From IMG/VR virus record IMGVR_UViG_3300045257_000142, positions 1-38,263 of that record: 38,263 nt of DNA; one strand, written 5' to 3'. The stretch is from a virus. Both the position numbers and the translations under genes were made by a program. Position 1 is the first letter of the stretch. Each line of letters starts with the position of its first letter. This document shows, piece by piece, positions 25,269-32,011 of this stretch. The notes under the pieces were generated by a model, which saw only the letters and a program-made list of their open reading frames with translations, did not search any database and was not told the DNA's origin.

Positions 25269-25427
25269 CTATCTTTTAGGTGTTAACTTAATCTGATATA
25301 TCTGTCCATTTCCTGTATCTGCTCTATATGATGCTTCTTTTGTAAAATCAACAGATGAGCACCCAAATAGCCAACATAGTATAAATAAAACCCCCAGCAC
25401 TTCTAGGAATGAATACATGGTTTTCAT
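25269..25427 (-). CDS. Small lipoprotein
   Basis: This 52-aa protein has a signal peptide ending in the lipobox LFGC (Cys23), with Ser at +2, which directs to the outer membrane. The mature chain is only 30 aa (SSVDFTKEASYRADTGNG). The start is ATG 25427, preceded by GGGAG; an upstream in-frame ATG at 25472 would hide the signal peptide. Candidate roles are an o-spanin-like or bacteriocin-release-like lysis lipoprotein, or a superinfection-exclusion lipoprotein; it lies next to a tiny TM peptide. It lacks the Pro-rich body typical of Rz1. Confidence 0.68.
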   Translation of the reverse strand: MKTMYSFLEVLGVLFILCWLFGCSSVDFTKEASYRADTGNGQIYQIKLTPKR

Positions 25428-25431
25428 AATT

Positions 25432-25512
25432 TTAAAGCTCCCTAGATTCTTTTGCCCATAAAAAAAGTACAATAATAATTGTTAATGTAACAGCCTCAGG
25501 AAAATGGTGCAT
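25432..25512 (-). CDS. 26-aa single-TM peptide
   Basis: The short frame MHHFPEAVTLTIIIVLFLWAKESREL begins just after the recT stop (GGTGA, then five bases) and ends just before the lipoprotein gene, whose GGGAG ribosome site lies in its last codons. One membrane segment (about 8-20) with a charged C-terminus. Its size and tight placement between two real genes suggest a translated peptide, though 26 codons alone cannot prove it. It may work with the lipoprotein. Confidence 0.45.
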   Translation of the reverse strand: MHHFPEAVTLTIIIVLFLWAKESREL

Positions 25513-25513
25513 T

Positions 25514-26281
25514 TTATTCACCCATACCAGCTAATTTATCAGCTAGTTTATCTGATTGAGTTTGAATATCTACCACATTATCTTGGTCTGAAAGCATTCC
25601 TTCAACTACATCGCCCATTCTTTGGTCTCCTCTTTCTGCTGCTTCATCTAAAGCAATAGCATTATTCAAGGATATGGAGGAGGGAATCAGTTTTAAGAGA
25701 CGTCTAATGACAGTTTTTTGTGCCATTTGCTCCATATCTGTAACCCATGGACCAGATCCACCACTTCTAGAACGATTTCTTATCCTATTTATGTCTGCCA
25801 TGTTCATAAAATCAAACTGTTTATATCCGTTTTTCATTGTAACAACAGAATAAACCCCAATCATTGGACCCCTTTCAGCTATACTTGGATTGTGTTCTAT
25901 TGCTGGAGAAGTTCCCCTTCTCATGGAAAATTCATCATTTTGATATACACATGCCGCCTCTACAGACGTTATTCTGTCTGAACGATGGCTTAACTCTATC
26001 ATACCTTTATACCCCAACATTAGTGTTGCCTGTGTTCCGTAGGGGACTAAATAGACCATCCCTGAAATCCCAGGCTCTAATCCTAGTTGAGCGCATGACA
26101 TAATGGTACCACAGATAGATTCTACGGTGCATTTATTTAATGCGGAATTCTTTTTGAGCTCACTGTAAGCTAACATTATCAGTCTATCGGAGCACATATG
26201 AATTGGAAGAGCCTTATCTAGATAAGGTTGCATCTCCACTAATCTTTTATAAGCTGGAACTAAAGTTGAATTTATTGTCAT
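25514..26281 (-). CDS. recT: RecT single-strand annealing protein
   Basis: This 255-aa protein anneals complementary single strands during recombination-dependent replication or repair. Typical RecT features in order are CGTIMSCAQLGLEPG (57-71), YLVPYGTQATLMLGYKGMIELSHRSDRI (77-104), the D116-containing QNDEFSMRRG, and IEHNPSIAERGPMIGVYSV. It is the partner of the YqaJ nuclease upstream, from which it is separated by three bases. The ribosome site lies in the motif AACGAAGGACTTTA, which is repeated elsewhere in the window. A slightly acidic tail ends in DKLAGMGE. Confidence 0.93.
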   Translation of the reverse strand: MTINSTLVPAYKRLVEMQPYLDKALPIHMCSDRLIMLAYSELKKNSALNKCTVESICGTIMSCAQLGLEPGISGMVYLVPYGTQATLMLGYKGMIELSHRSDRITSVEAACVYQNDEFSMRRGTSPAIEHNPSIAERGPMIGVYSVVTMKNGYKQFDFMNMADINRIRNRSRSGGSGPWVTDMEQMAQKTVIRRLLKLIPSSISLNNAIALDEAAERGDQRMGDVVEGMLSDQDNVVDIQTQSDKLADKLAGMGE

Positions 26282-26284
26282 TTT

Positions 26285-27208
26285 TTAAAGTCCTTCGTTA
26301 AGTTGTTTTATTACAAATCTTCTTTGAGAAGAGCATGCTTTTGTATATTTTTTGTAAAGCTGTTCGTTCTCTTTTTTAAATGCAGATGCATCAAATCTGC
26401 TGGTTTCTCTTGTCTGTTTCCAAGTAGCTACTATTTTACCAGATGTAGATAGTAATGTATCTTTTTGACCCATGTATATTTTTATCTTATCTTCTATCTT
26501 TTTCTTCATATCTTCAGATTCTTTAATTGTTACTCTTAATTGTTCTAATTTGTCTATATCTTCTTGCATATCACCATTTGCAATAACTGGTTCTTGGATT
26601 GACTCATAGCCATATAAACTTAAAACTTCTTGTCCTGTTGAAGCATCAGGCGCAATTTCTGTTTTAACGGCGTTCCAGAACTTTTCATATTTCTTTATCA
26701 TCATTCCTTCAAGCTTCATATTTCTTTCAATAACATAATGCCTAAAATCAGAACCTCTTATAAGTACTGCAACATAAGCTCTTTTTGTATCTGTGACTAA
26801 CATATAATGAGACACCTGAAGAAGATAATGATCAGGTATTTTATTTTCACCTTGTTCCCCCCACCCTAATTCACTGGAAGAAGTCTTTGCTTCAAATATT
26901 GCATCATCTCCTATTCTCCCATCAATATTTCCTGCTATATATGGTATGGTTGGATGTTTTAATAAATTTCCATCTAATTTCACACTAAGATTTGTCTCAT
27001 GTTCAAACCATTCTCTCACTGCTGATTCAAGAAAGTTTCCGGCTTTTACATGAGGATTATCAGATATGTCTTTAGGTATTCTTTGTCTAATTTTTTCTTG
27101 CCATAACTCTATTATATTTCCCCATTTGGAGACACCACAAATTACAGCAGAATCAGAACCACAAATATAATTCAAACGCTCTTCTAGTTGTAAAGAAGTT
27201 AAACTCAT
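26285..27208 (-). CDS. YqaJ-family viral exonuclease
   Basis: This 307-aa protein has a YqaJ-like core: GVSKWGNIIELWQEKI (25-40), GNFLESAVREWFEHET (58-72) with E61, GNIDGRI (93-99) with D96, FEAKTS (105-110) with E106 and K108 of the D-ExK active site, and LLQVSHYM (129-136) with Q131. It would resect double-strand ends to give the 3' strands that RecT anneals, a Red-like pair. A helical tail (240-307) may touch RecT. The start overlaps the stop of the upstream 56-aa gene by three bases. Confidence 0.93.
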   Translation of the reverse strand: MSLTSLQLEERLNYICGSDSAVICGVSKWGNIIELWQEKIRQRIPKDISDNPHVKAGNFLESAVREWFEHETNLSVKLDGNLLKHPTIPYIAGNIDGRIGDDAIFEAKTSSSELGWGEQGENKIPDHYLLQVSHYMLVTDTKRAYVAVLIRGSDFRHYVIERNMKLEGMMIKKYEKFWNAVKTEIAPDASTGQEVLSLYGYESIQEPVIANGDMQEDIDKLEQLRVTIKESEDMKKKIEDKIKIYMGQKDTLLSTSGKIVATWKQTRETSRFDASAFKKENEQLYKKYTKACSSQRRFVIKQLNEGL

Positions 27209-27375
27209 CTCGTTCTGTCCTCTGCTGTCATATAGTCAGCTAAAAAGAAATCTGCGTGCTTTCTTTTTAGCTGAGATATTCTAAAGGTTTTATAAGCATC
27301 CATAATTAAATGCTCTAAAACATTAAAACAAACGTGCATAATAAACAAAATCAACATTAAAAATATAATAATCAT
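27205..27375 (-). CDS. 56-aa membrane peptide upstream of the exonuclease
   Basis: This 56-aa protein has an N-terminal hydrophobic segment (MIIIFLMLILFIMHVCF) and a charged, helical C-terminus (DAYKTFRISQLKRKHADFFLADYM). CGGAG lies seven bases upstream and its stop overlaps the yqaJ start (ATGA), so it belongs to the leftward operon. No family recognised. Confidence 0.6.
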   Translation of the reverse strand: MIIIFLMLILFIMHVCFNVLEHLIMDAYKTFRISQLKRKHADFFLADYMTAEDRTR

Positions 27376-27387
27376 ATTTTTGCTCCG

Positions 27388-27504
27388 TTAGTTAAAAAGA
27401 TAGTTCTTCCAGTTATTTTCTTGCTCAGTCCATACAGCTTCTCTCATTTCTGACTCTTCGGCTTCTATTTCATCTTCATCGCCGTGATAATATTCAAAAC
27501 CCAT
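27388..27504 (-). CDS. 38-aa acidic peptide
   Basis: This small, strongly acidic frame (GFEYYHGDEDEIEAEESEM...) has a perfect GGAGG ribosome site seven bases upstream and a TAATG overlap with the preceding small gene. The ribosome site and coupling support it; the function is unknown. It may bind a host protein, as many early phage acidic peptides do. Confidence 0.55.
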   Translation of the reverse strand: MGFEYYHGDEDEIEAEESEMREAVWTEQENNWKNYLFN

Positions 27505-27635
27505 TACACACCTCCTTGTATATACTCGTCTTGTTCCTTTTGTTCTATTTCTTCTCCTTTTTCTATTCCAAAAAAGAAGTTTATTAATTCATATTGATAA
27601 TCGCTTATCTTTCTATTTAATTCTGTATCGTTCAT
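27504..27635 (-). CDS. 43-aa first gene of the leftward operon
   Basis: This 43-aa frame (MNDTELNRKISDYQYELINFFFGIEKGEE...) is the first gene after the leftward promoter. AAGGA precedes the start within the GAAGGACTTTAAAA motif that also precedes recT. It is acidic and helical. Function unknown. Confidence 0.55.
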   Translation of the reverse strand: MNDTELNRKISDYQYELINFFFGIEKGEEIEQKEQDEYIQGGV

Positions 27636-27686
27636 TTTTAAAGTCCTTCATTCAATTTTTGCAGCCACAATTGACTACATGAATGA

Positions 27687-27715
27687 AGTATAAAGTACCG
27701 TGACACGAGAGTCAA
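27687..27715 (-). promoter_or_regulatory. Near-consensus leftward promoter
   Basis: Read on the minus strand, TTGACT (27715-27710) and TATACT (27692-27687) are separated by exactly 17 bases. The transcript would start near 27680 and cover the small leftward genes, yqaJ, recT and probably the lipoprotein and microcin-like cassette. It is the best promoter in the window and likely reads early with host RNA polymerase. Confidence 0.72.
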
Positions 27716-27805
27716 CACTTTTTTTACTTATTTATTTTTTTTATTTCTGTTGTTTATACTCAATAAGTGTAGTAACATTCCTCAATAACTATTAAAGAGG
27801 TGTAT

Positions 27806-27997
27806 ATGATTGAAGAAAGAAAGGTAACGACCATGACAATTAGACTCAGCATGGAAGATTATGCTCGTGTTAAAAGAGTGTGTAATAGAGACGAGATAAA
27901 GCCTGCTGTCTTTGCTTATGAAAGACTCATGGACGGTATAAACGACCTTATTAAGAAACAAGAGAAAGAAGGCTATCAATGTATGAACTTGTTGTGA
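27806..27997 (+). CDS. Ribbon-helix-helix type regulator (putative)
   Basis: This 63-aa protein has a basic strand-like N-terminus (VTTMTIRLSMEDYARVKRVC, residues 7-26) followed by two helices, the layout of Arc/MetJ ribbon-helix-helix repressors. The start is ATG 27806, with GAGG five bases upstream; the in-frame GTG at 27800 lies in that site. It is divergent from the leftward operon, with direct repeats CTCAATAA at 27759 and 27781 (22 bp apart) in the control region that could be its operator. It overlaps the opposite-strand gene at 27976 by 22 nt. Confidence 0.6.
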   Translation: MIEERKVTTMTIRLSMEDYARVKRVCNRDEIKPAVFAYERLMDGINDLIKKQEKEGYQCMNLL

Positions 27998-28224
27998 CAT
28001 AAGTCTGCCGAGAAGTTATGGTACCTACAAGCGCATATAAGCCACTCCATTGGAACGCAAAACTGTTCCCCGGTGTCTAGGGTTATATCAAGGTAGTTTT
28101 CAAATTCTGACGGTCTTATATCGAAATAATCGACATTATCTTCTTGGATGTAAGATTCTTCTGCAGCGTTTTCGTCTGGCTCGTAATCGGCTGGGTCGCT
28201 GCTTAGCAGTTTGAAATATGACAT
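27976..28224 (-). CDS. Acidic small protein, convergent with the RHH gene
   Basis: This 82-aa protein starts at ATG 28224 with GGAG upstream; a TTG at 28254 is in frame but less likely. It is highly acidic (DPADYEPDENAAEESYIQED, residues 10-29) with a folded C-terminal half containing four cysteines. Acidic phage proteins of this size often inhibit DNA-binding proteins. Its end overlaps the RHH gene's end in antisense. No family recognised. Confidence 0.5.
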   Translation of the reverse strand: MSYFKLLSSDPADYEPDENAAEESYIQEDNVDYFDIRPSEFENYLDITLDTGEQFCVPMEWLICACRYHNFSADLCHNKFIH

Positions 28225-28303
28225 ACAAATACACTCCGTGTTATTAATACCCAAATTTTAGTATTACACAGATTTTAATAAAAAAATAAATGAGGAAAAA
28301 TAA

Positions 28304-28546
28304 ATGCATGCAGATTATCTTCTTATGAATTATTTTTTATCTGCTGGTGAAGATGTTTTGTTCAATAGACGGACAACGGCACAAATAATAGGAGAGACTC
28401 GAGCATGGATGGATCAAAGAGCTATAAGGGGTGGAGGAATTCCATACACACGAAAAGGGTGTAGATGTTTTTATATGAAAAGGGATATTTTGAAATGGTT
28501 AGAGGAGTTTAGACATAAAAAAGTCGGCAATAATGATAACTGGTAA
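28304..28546 (+). CDS. Excisionase/MerR-like HTH protein
   Basis: This 80-aa basic protein holds NRRTTAQIIGETRAWMDQRA (21-40), a helix-turn-helix, then a wing and YMKRDILKWLEEFRHKK. That is the usual form of excisionase-like or MerR-type small DNA-binding proteins. With no integrase gene in the window it is more likely a transcription or replication regulator. Ribosome site GAGGA. Confidence 0.68.
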   Translation: MHADYLLMNYFLSAGEDVLFNRRTTAQIIGETRAWMDQRAIRGGGIPYTRKGCRCFYMKRDILKWLEEFRHKKVGNNDNW

Positions 28547-28642
28547 AGGAACATAAACAATATAAATACGAACGAAGGACTTTACTCTTGTCTTTTTTGA
28601 TATTAGAGAAGGATCTTTTTCATTATCACAATTACCGACACA

Positions 28643-28737
28643 ATATTACGATAAACTATTTTTATTTAAAAGACAAATCATTAATTCAAGGATAAATTAA
28701 CAATTTGGTTTTTATTTTCAATAATCTATCGTAATAT
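28643..28737. repeat. Perfect 11-bp inverted repeat, 73-bp spacer
   Basis: ATATTACGATA (28643-28653) and TATCGTAATAT (28727-28737) are exact complements, separated by 73 bases of AT-rich sequence. The spacing suits looping by a bound dimer better than a hairpin. The site lies upstream of the replication genes. Confidence 0.55.
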
Positions 28738-28782
28738 ATACACCTAAAATGCAAATATAAAATCTGCATTTCAAAATTTTTC

Positions 28783-28815
28783 CCTTAAATAAAATTTCTG
28801 AGGTTTTATTTAAGG
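28783..28815. repeat. Perfect 12-bp hairpin
   Basis: CCTTAAATAAAA (28783-28794) pairs with TTTTATTTAAGG (28804-28815) over a 9-nt loop. A smaller hairpin AAATGCA/TGCATTT (28747-28753, 28765-28771) lies just before it. No T-run follows on either strand, so it is not a standard terminator. Confidence 0.55.
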
Positions 28816-28997
28816 CCTAAAAGTCCGTACCACAGGACAACCATATACAAATGGAAAGCATATCTTAATGTATCAGACAGTACAATGCAATAGTTTTAAT
28901 CAACTTTCTAGCTATTCACCTCAAAATAATCTAAATCATTTAACTTCAAAAAATTCTCACGGATCTGAATTCCATATATTCTGGCTTGATAGTGGCT

Positions 28998-29030
28998 AAT
29001 TAGAATCAATTTATCATTTAAATTCTAATT
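28998..29030. repeat. 9-bp inverted repeat before the first replication gene
   Basis: AATTAGAAT (28998-29006) and ATTCTAATT (29022-29030) flank a 15-nt AT-rich spacer, 22 bases before the ATG at 29052. It is a possible operator or autoregulatory site for the winged-helix proteins. Confidence 0.45.
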
Positions 29031-29051
29031 AACTAACTAATCGGAAAAAAT

Positions 29052-29360
29052 ATGAAAGATTCAAGTACTACAATTTCAACTTATGTTATTCGAAATCTTC
29101 CCGTTGCGGCTTTAGGGTTGTATGTATATCTGCGTTCCTTTCCTGATGGATTTAAAGGAAATACTTCTGCATTAATGAAAGATTTAGGTATTGGAGATTG
29201 TGTCTATAGAAAAAGTATGACGATATTGAATGCATGCAATCTTATTTATTATAAACAAGAACGAAAAGATGGCGGACGGTATATAGGAAGAACCATCATG
29301 GTTGATGATGGGTCTGACTTTATGCCGTTAATCGGATTGAATAAAAAAAAGGAGATTTAA
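29052..29360 (+). CDS. Winged-helix protein, short paralogue of the replication initiator
   Basis: This 102-aa protein has an N-terminal hydrophobic/basic helix (VIRNLPVAALGLYVYLRSFPDG) and a winged-helix pattern (KDLGIGDCVYRKSMTILNACNLIYYKQERKDGGRY). It lines up with residues about 30-105 of the next protein, so the pair arose by duplication. By itself it contains only the DNA-binding domain and could modulate the initiator or bind the same sites. The ribosome site is weak. Confidence 0.6.
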   Translation: MKDSSTTISTYVIRNLPVAALGLYVYLRSFPDGFKGNTSALMKDLGIGDCVYRKSMTILNACNLIYYKQERKDGGRYIGRTIMVDDGSDFMPLIGLNKKKEI

Positions 29361-29361
29361 A

Positions 29362-30219
29362 ATGAAGCAAATAAATATAGAGAAATATAACTCACACGAT
29401 TTTGAAGGGATGGTACAAGAAAAGTGGCCATTTTCTCAGATGCCAAACTATGTTCTTCAAAATATAGATAATGCTGTTGCTCAAGGGGTATGGACTCATG
29501 TTCAAAGTCTTCCTCCTGACTGGAGTTTAAACAAAACATATATTATTAATAAATTTTCACTAAGTGAAAAGCTTTATAAAAAAACAATGTCTTATTTAAA
29601 ACGATGCAATTTAATTGATTATGAAAAATATAGAAGCAGCACAGGTACTTTTATTAAAACAAGGATAGTGGTCAAAAATGGATCAAAATTTATACACCCA
29701 AAAGATCACAAGAACGAAGCTATGCAGCTTAATCCTTCTATAAATGACAATATTTTCAACGATAAATCCACTGGGGTGGAAAACGACCTAGTGGATGAAT
29801 GCTCGATATCCACTGGGGCGGAAAACGACCCGGGTGGATATCGACCCGAGTCGGATAAGGTACCCCTTACAAATATAACAAATATTAAAAATATAAATAT
29901 AACTACTACTACTCCGGATAGTAGTAGTTCAATTGATATTCAAGAATTAGAAGAGTTTGGATTCCAAGAGTTTCATGCGCAGCAATTATCTGAAATATGT
30001 GAGTCAGTCGATAATATTAATTACTCAATAATAAATTATAAGGAAGCACTAAAAAATAAATTATTTAATAGTAAGATTAAAAACAAGGTCGGTTATTTTA
30101 TGGGCATAATGAGAACAGCAGGTGTATTTGAGCCAGTAGGTAAAAGAGTTCTAACTCCTATCGAGCAGAAAACCAGATATCACATAGAAAATAATTTAGA
30201 CAACAGGTACGGAATATAG
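29362..30219 (+). CDS. Replication initiator-like winged-helix protein
   Basis: This 285-aa protein has an N-terminal winged helix (about 25-110: SQMPNYVLQNIDNAVAQGVW, FSLSEKLYKKTMSYLKRC) and a variable linker (135-165) encoded by iteron-like repeats. A C-terminal helical domain (195-285) of the DnaD/RepO type of size and pattern ends in NKVGYFMGIMRTAGVF. The layout, with repeats inside the gene, is like lambda O, which binds its own origin inside the gene. It would load host replication proteins; no phage polymerase or helicase is present. Ribosome site AAAAGGAG. Confidence 0.65.
   Translation: MKQINIEKYNSHDFEGMVQEKWPFSQMPNYVLQNIDNAVAQGVWTHVQSLPPDWSLNKTYIINKFSLSEKLYKKTMSYLKRCNLIDYEKYRSSTGTFIKTRIVVKNGSKFIHPKDHKNEAMQLNPSINDNIFNDKSTGVENDLVDECSISTGAENDPGGYRPESDKVPLTNITNIKNINITTTTPDSSSSIDIQELEEFGFQEFHAQQLSEICESVDNINYSIINYKEALKNKLFNSKIKNKVGYFMGIMRTAGVFEPVGKRVLTPIEQKTRYHIENNLDNRYGI
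29766..29857 (+). repeat. Iteron-like repeats inside the initiator gene (origin candidate)
   Basis: Two repeats of 31 and 32 bp (29766-29796, 29808-29839) both start ATCCACTGGGG and end GTGGAT around a shared GGAAAACGACC core; each end pair is an inverted repeat. A third partial copy, CGACCCGAGTCGGAT, follows at 29843-29857. At protein level they give STGVEND and STGAEND. In-gene repeats of this kind mark the lambda-type origin. Confidence 0.6.
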
Positions 30220-30223
30220 AATT

Positions 30224-30246
30224 TTATCCACAATTTTTGTGAATAA
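30224..30246. promoter_or_regulatory. Two inverted consensus DnaA boxes
   Basis: TTATCCACA (30224-30232) and, inverted, TGTGAATAA (30238-30246, reading TTATTCACA on the minus strand) both match the DnaA box consensus TTATNCACA perfectly, five bases apart. They lie in the gap after the initiator gene and about 370 bases after the iterons, and so suggest host DnaA helps open or control the origin. Confidence 0.7.
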
Positions 30247-30281
30247 CTCATGTATAAAAAATAATAAGGAAAGTTAAATAA

Positions 30282-30539
30282 ATGATTAAGACTATAATGG
30301 ATTGGGGAAAGAAAGGCGTACATCGACTCGCACATAACAAAACATTGGATAGTTTAAATAATCATGAGATTGGACCGGAAGAGGCAGATTTACTATACGA
30401 GGATATATTCTTCAAGCAAATAAGGATTATACAAAGGCAACATAAGACAGCGGAGTTAGAGAAAAAGAAGAAAATAGAAGCGAAAGAAACCTTTCGTTTC
30501 AAATTAAGTAATATAACCAAAAAACAGGAGAAACAATGA
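30282..30539 (+). CDS. Small basic helical early protein
   Basis: This 85-aa protein is rich in Lys and Glu, with a helical charged C-terminal half (TAELEKKKKIEAKETFRFKLSN). AAGGAAAG precedes the start. Its stop overlaps the next gene (ATGA). No known domain; its place after the origin suggests an accessory role in replication or host take-over. Confidence 0.55.
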   Translation: MIKTIMDWGKKGVHRLAHNKTLDSLNNHEIGPEEADLLYEDIFFKQIRIIQRQHKTAELEKKKKIEAKETFRFKLSNITKKQEKQ

Positions 30540-30700
30540 AAACATTATCAAATGAACTTACTTGCTCAATATCAGGCGGACAAAACGAGGAAGTGCAATA
30601 CTATGGAAGATATATCGTAGAAAACATGGAGGACGGGAAGGTTAGGATGATTATGTGTTTGGTTGCTGAGGGGGATCTTAAAGCGCCAAAAGCTTATTAA
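30536..30700 (+). CDS. 54-aa early protein
   Basis: This short frame starts MKTLSNELTCSISGGQNEEV and ends in EGDLKAPKAY. A perfect AGGAG lies five bases upstream and the start overlaps the previous stop. It has alternating charged and hydrophobic residues as in a small beta-sheet protein. Function unknown. Confidence 0.6.
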   Translation: MKTLSNELTCSISGGQNEEVQYYGRYIVENMEDGKVRMIMCLVAEGDLKAPKAY

Positions 30701-30721
30701 CTTATAAATGGGAGAAACATT

Positions 30722-32011
30722 ATGACTGTCACAGCACAAGATTTAGAGGGTTTAGAAGTATCAGTTCCTGAGCCAACAATAGAAGTGGGCACATCAGAGC
30801 CATTACCTCCGAGCTATTCTTTTCGTGCATTACCAACCATCGATGTATCTTCTCCCATTCCTTCACCCTTAAAACTAAAAGAAAATTCTATAAAAAATAG
30901 GCATCTGGCTAGATTTTGTAATGTTATGGCTGTAGAGCCGGAATCTAGAAATCATTTGTCTGCTATGCAAAATATTGGTCATTATTTATCAACTAGGGTT
31001 GATGAGTTAGCAATACTGAAAGCAAAAATTATTTCTGGCGAGACAGAGATAGCGTCTACGTGGTCTTATCTAAGCTCTTTAACTTCGGCAGACTACACAT
31101 TAATGAGCGACGATAATAGAAGTGCCGTGGCTGCCTTTAAAGAATGGGTAGCTACTGATGTTGAGCTCCTAGCTAAGATTAGTTTGGAATGTCTTATGGC
31201 CCTTGGCCAGGATGAGAATTTTTATAGGTTTGTATTTGTTACTTTAGTAAGTGAGTTCTCTCCAGGATGCGCCGGAATTATGCGTGGTTTCAACGCTAAG
31301 CTACTTTTGGAGGGTACGGCAGAGCAAACATCCAAGTTTGGACTGAACGGCTTTATACGGCGTTGTGAAGAGCTTCCAGTTGAAGCTATTAAACAATTGG
31401 GTGATTCTAATCCAAGGATAGCCAGAAACCTATTAATAGATTTACAAGGGCATCCATCATTCGATGCAATTTCAGAATATTTTTATAACAAACATTGGCC
31501 GACTGAAGTGGCCCAAAAGAATCCAAAGCCTAAACCAACGACACCGCGGTTTCTCCCTAGAAAAAAGTCTAAAAAACCCTCGGGTCAATCGTATGGGAAA
31601 AAAGAGTCAGGTATTGGTCGAAGAGCTCTCGATTTTTGCCTTGGTGCTTTTTTCTTGGCTTCTGGATATGCGCTATATACAATTCCAGCAGCATTGCAGT
31701 TAGTTATTTTTTCAGCACCATATGTTTTTGTTGCCAGCGCTGCCATGTTAGGGGTCTATAAGCTAAAACAATTATGTACAAAGACAAAAAGAAAAACCAA
31801 AGCGCGAGCAATTCCGGTTCCTGAAGATTCAGATAATGAGGTAGGACCTGCGCCAGCTCAGACTGTTGAAATACCGTTAGATGAGGAAGTGATAGATGCC
31901 AGGGACGATATGTCTGAAGAGCAGTTTCATGATAAAGGTCTTGGTTTTATAGACACCATAGAAGAGGAAACCCCAAGAAGAGGATCGAATGCCAGTTTAC
32001 AAGGAATCTAA
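30722..32011 (+). CDS. Large two-TM protein of unknown function (effector-like)
   Basis: This 429-aa protein has a Pro/Ser-rich disordered N-terminus (1-55) and a helical domain (60-260). A basic Pro/Lys linker (265-300) leads to two closely spaced membrane segments (about 303-322 and 325-346). The cytoplasmic-looking tail is basic, then acidic (AIPVPEDSDNEVG; IEEETPRRGSNASLQ). The hydrophobic hairpin with long soluble ends is like inclusion-membrane or other host-directed proteins of intracellular bacteria, but I recognise no family. GGGAG precedes the start; its end overlaps the VRR-NUC gene by 23 nt. Confidence 0.6.
   Translation: MTVTAQDLEGLEVSVPEPTIEVGTSEPLPPSYSFRALPTIDVSSPIPSPLKLKENSIKNRHLARFCNVMAVEPESRNHLSAMQNIGHYLSTRVDELAILKAKIISGETEIASTWSYLSSLTSADYTLMSDDNRSAVAAFKEWVATDVELLAKISLECLMALGQDENFYRFVFVTLVSEFSPGCAGIMRGFNAKLLLEGTAEQTSKFGLNGFIRRCEELPVEAIKQLGDSNPRIARNLLIDLQGHPSFDAISEYFYNKHWPTEVAQKNPKPKPTTPRFLPRKKSKKPSGQSYGKKESGIGRRALDFCLGAFFLASGYALYTIPAALQLVIFSAPYVFVASAAMLGVYKLKQLCTKTKRKTKARAIPVPEDSDNEVGPAPAQTVEIPLDEEVIDARDDMSEEQFHDKGLGFIDTIEEETPRRGSNASLQGI

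Larger units (their letters stand above)
28547..29051. other. AT-rich noncoding control region
   Basis: About 500 bases without a supportable gene, very AT-rich, with several long inverted repeats (given separately). AACGAAGGACTTTA (28571-28584) is identical to the motif that carries the recT ribosome site, but no start codon follows. The region precedes the replication genes and may combine early promoters, operators and origin elements. Confidence 0.6.

Noticed and set aside
28304-28546. Excisionase of a temperate phage
   Set aside because: The HTH fold fits, but no integrase or attachment site is present, so the call is kept at a generic DNA-binding regulator.
29766-29857. CRISPR-like array
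   Set aside because: Only two to three repeats with a 11-bp gap, inside a coding gene; iteron-like, not a spacer array.
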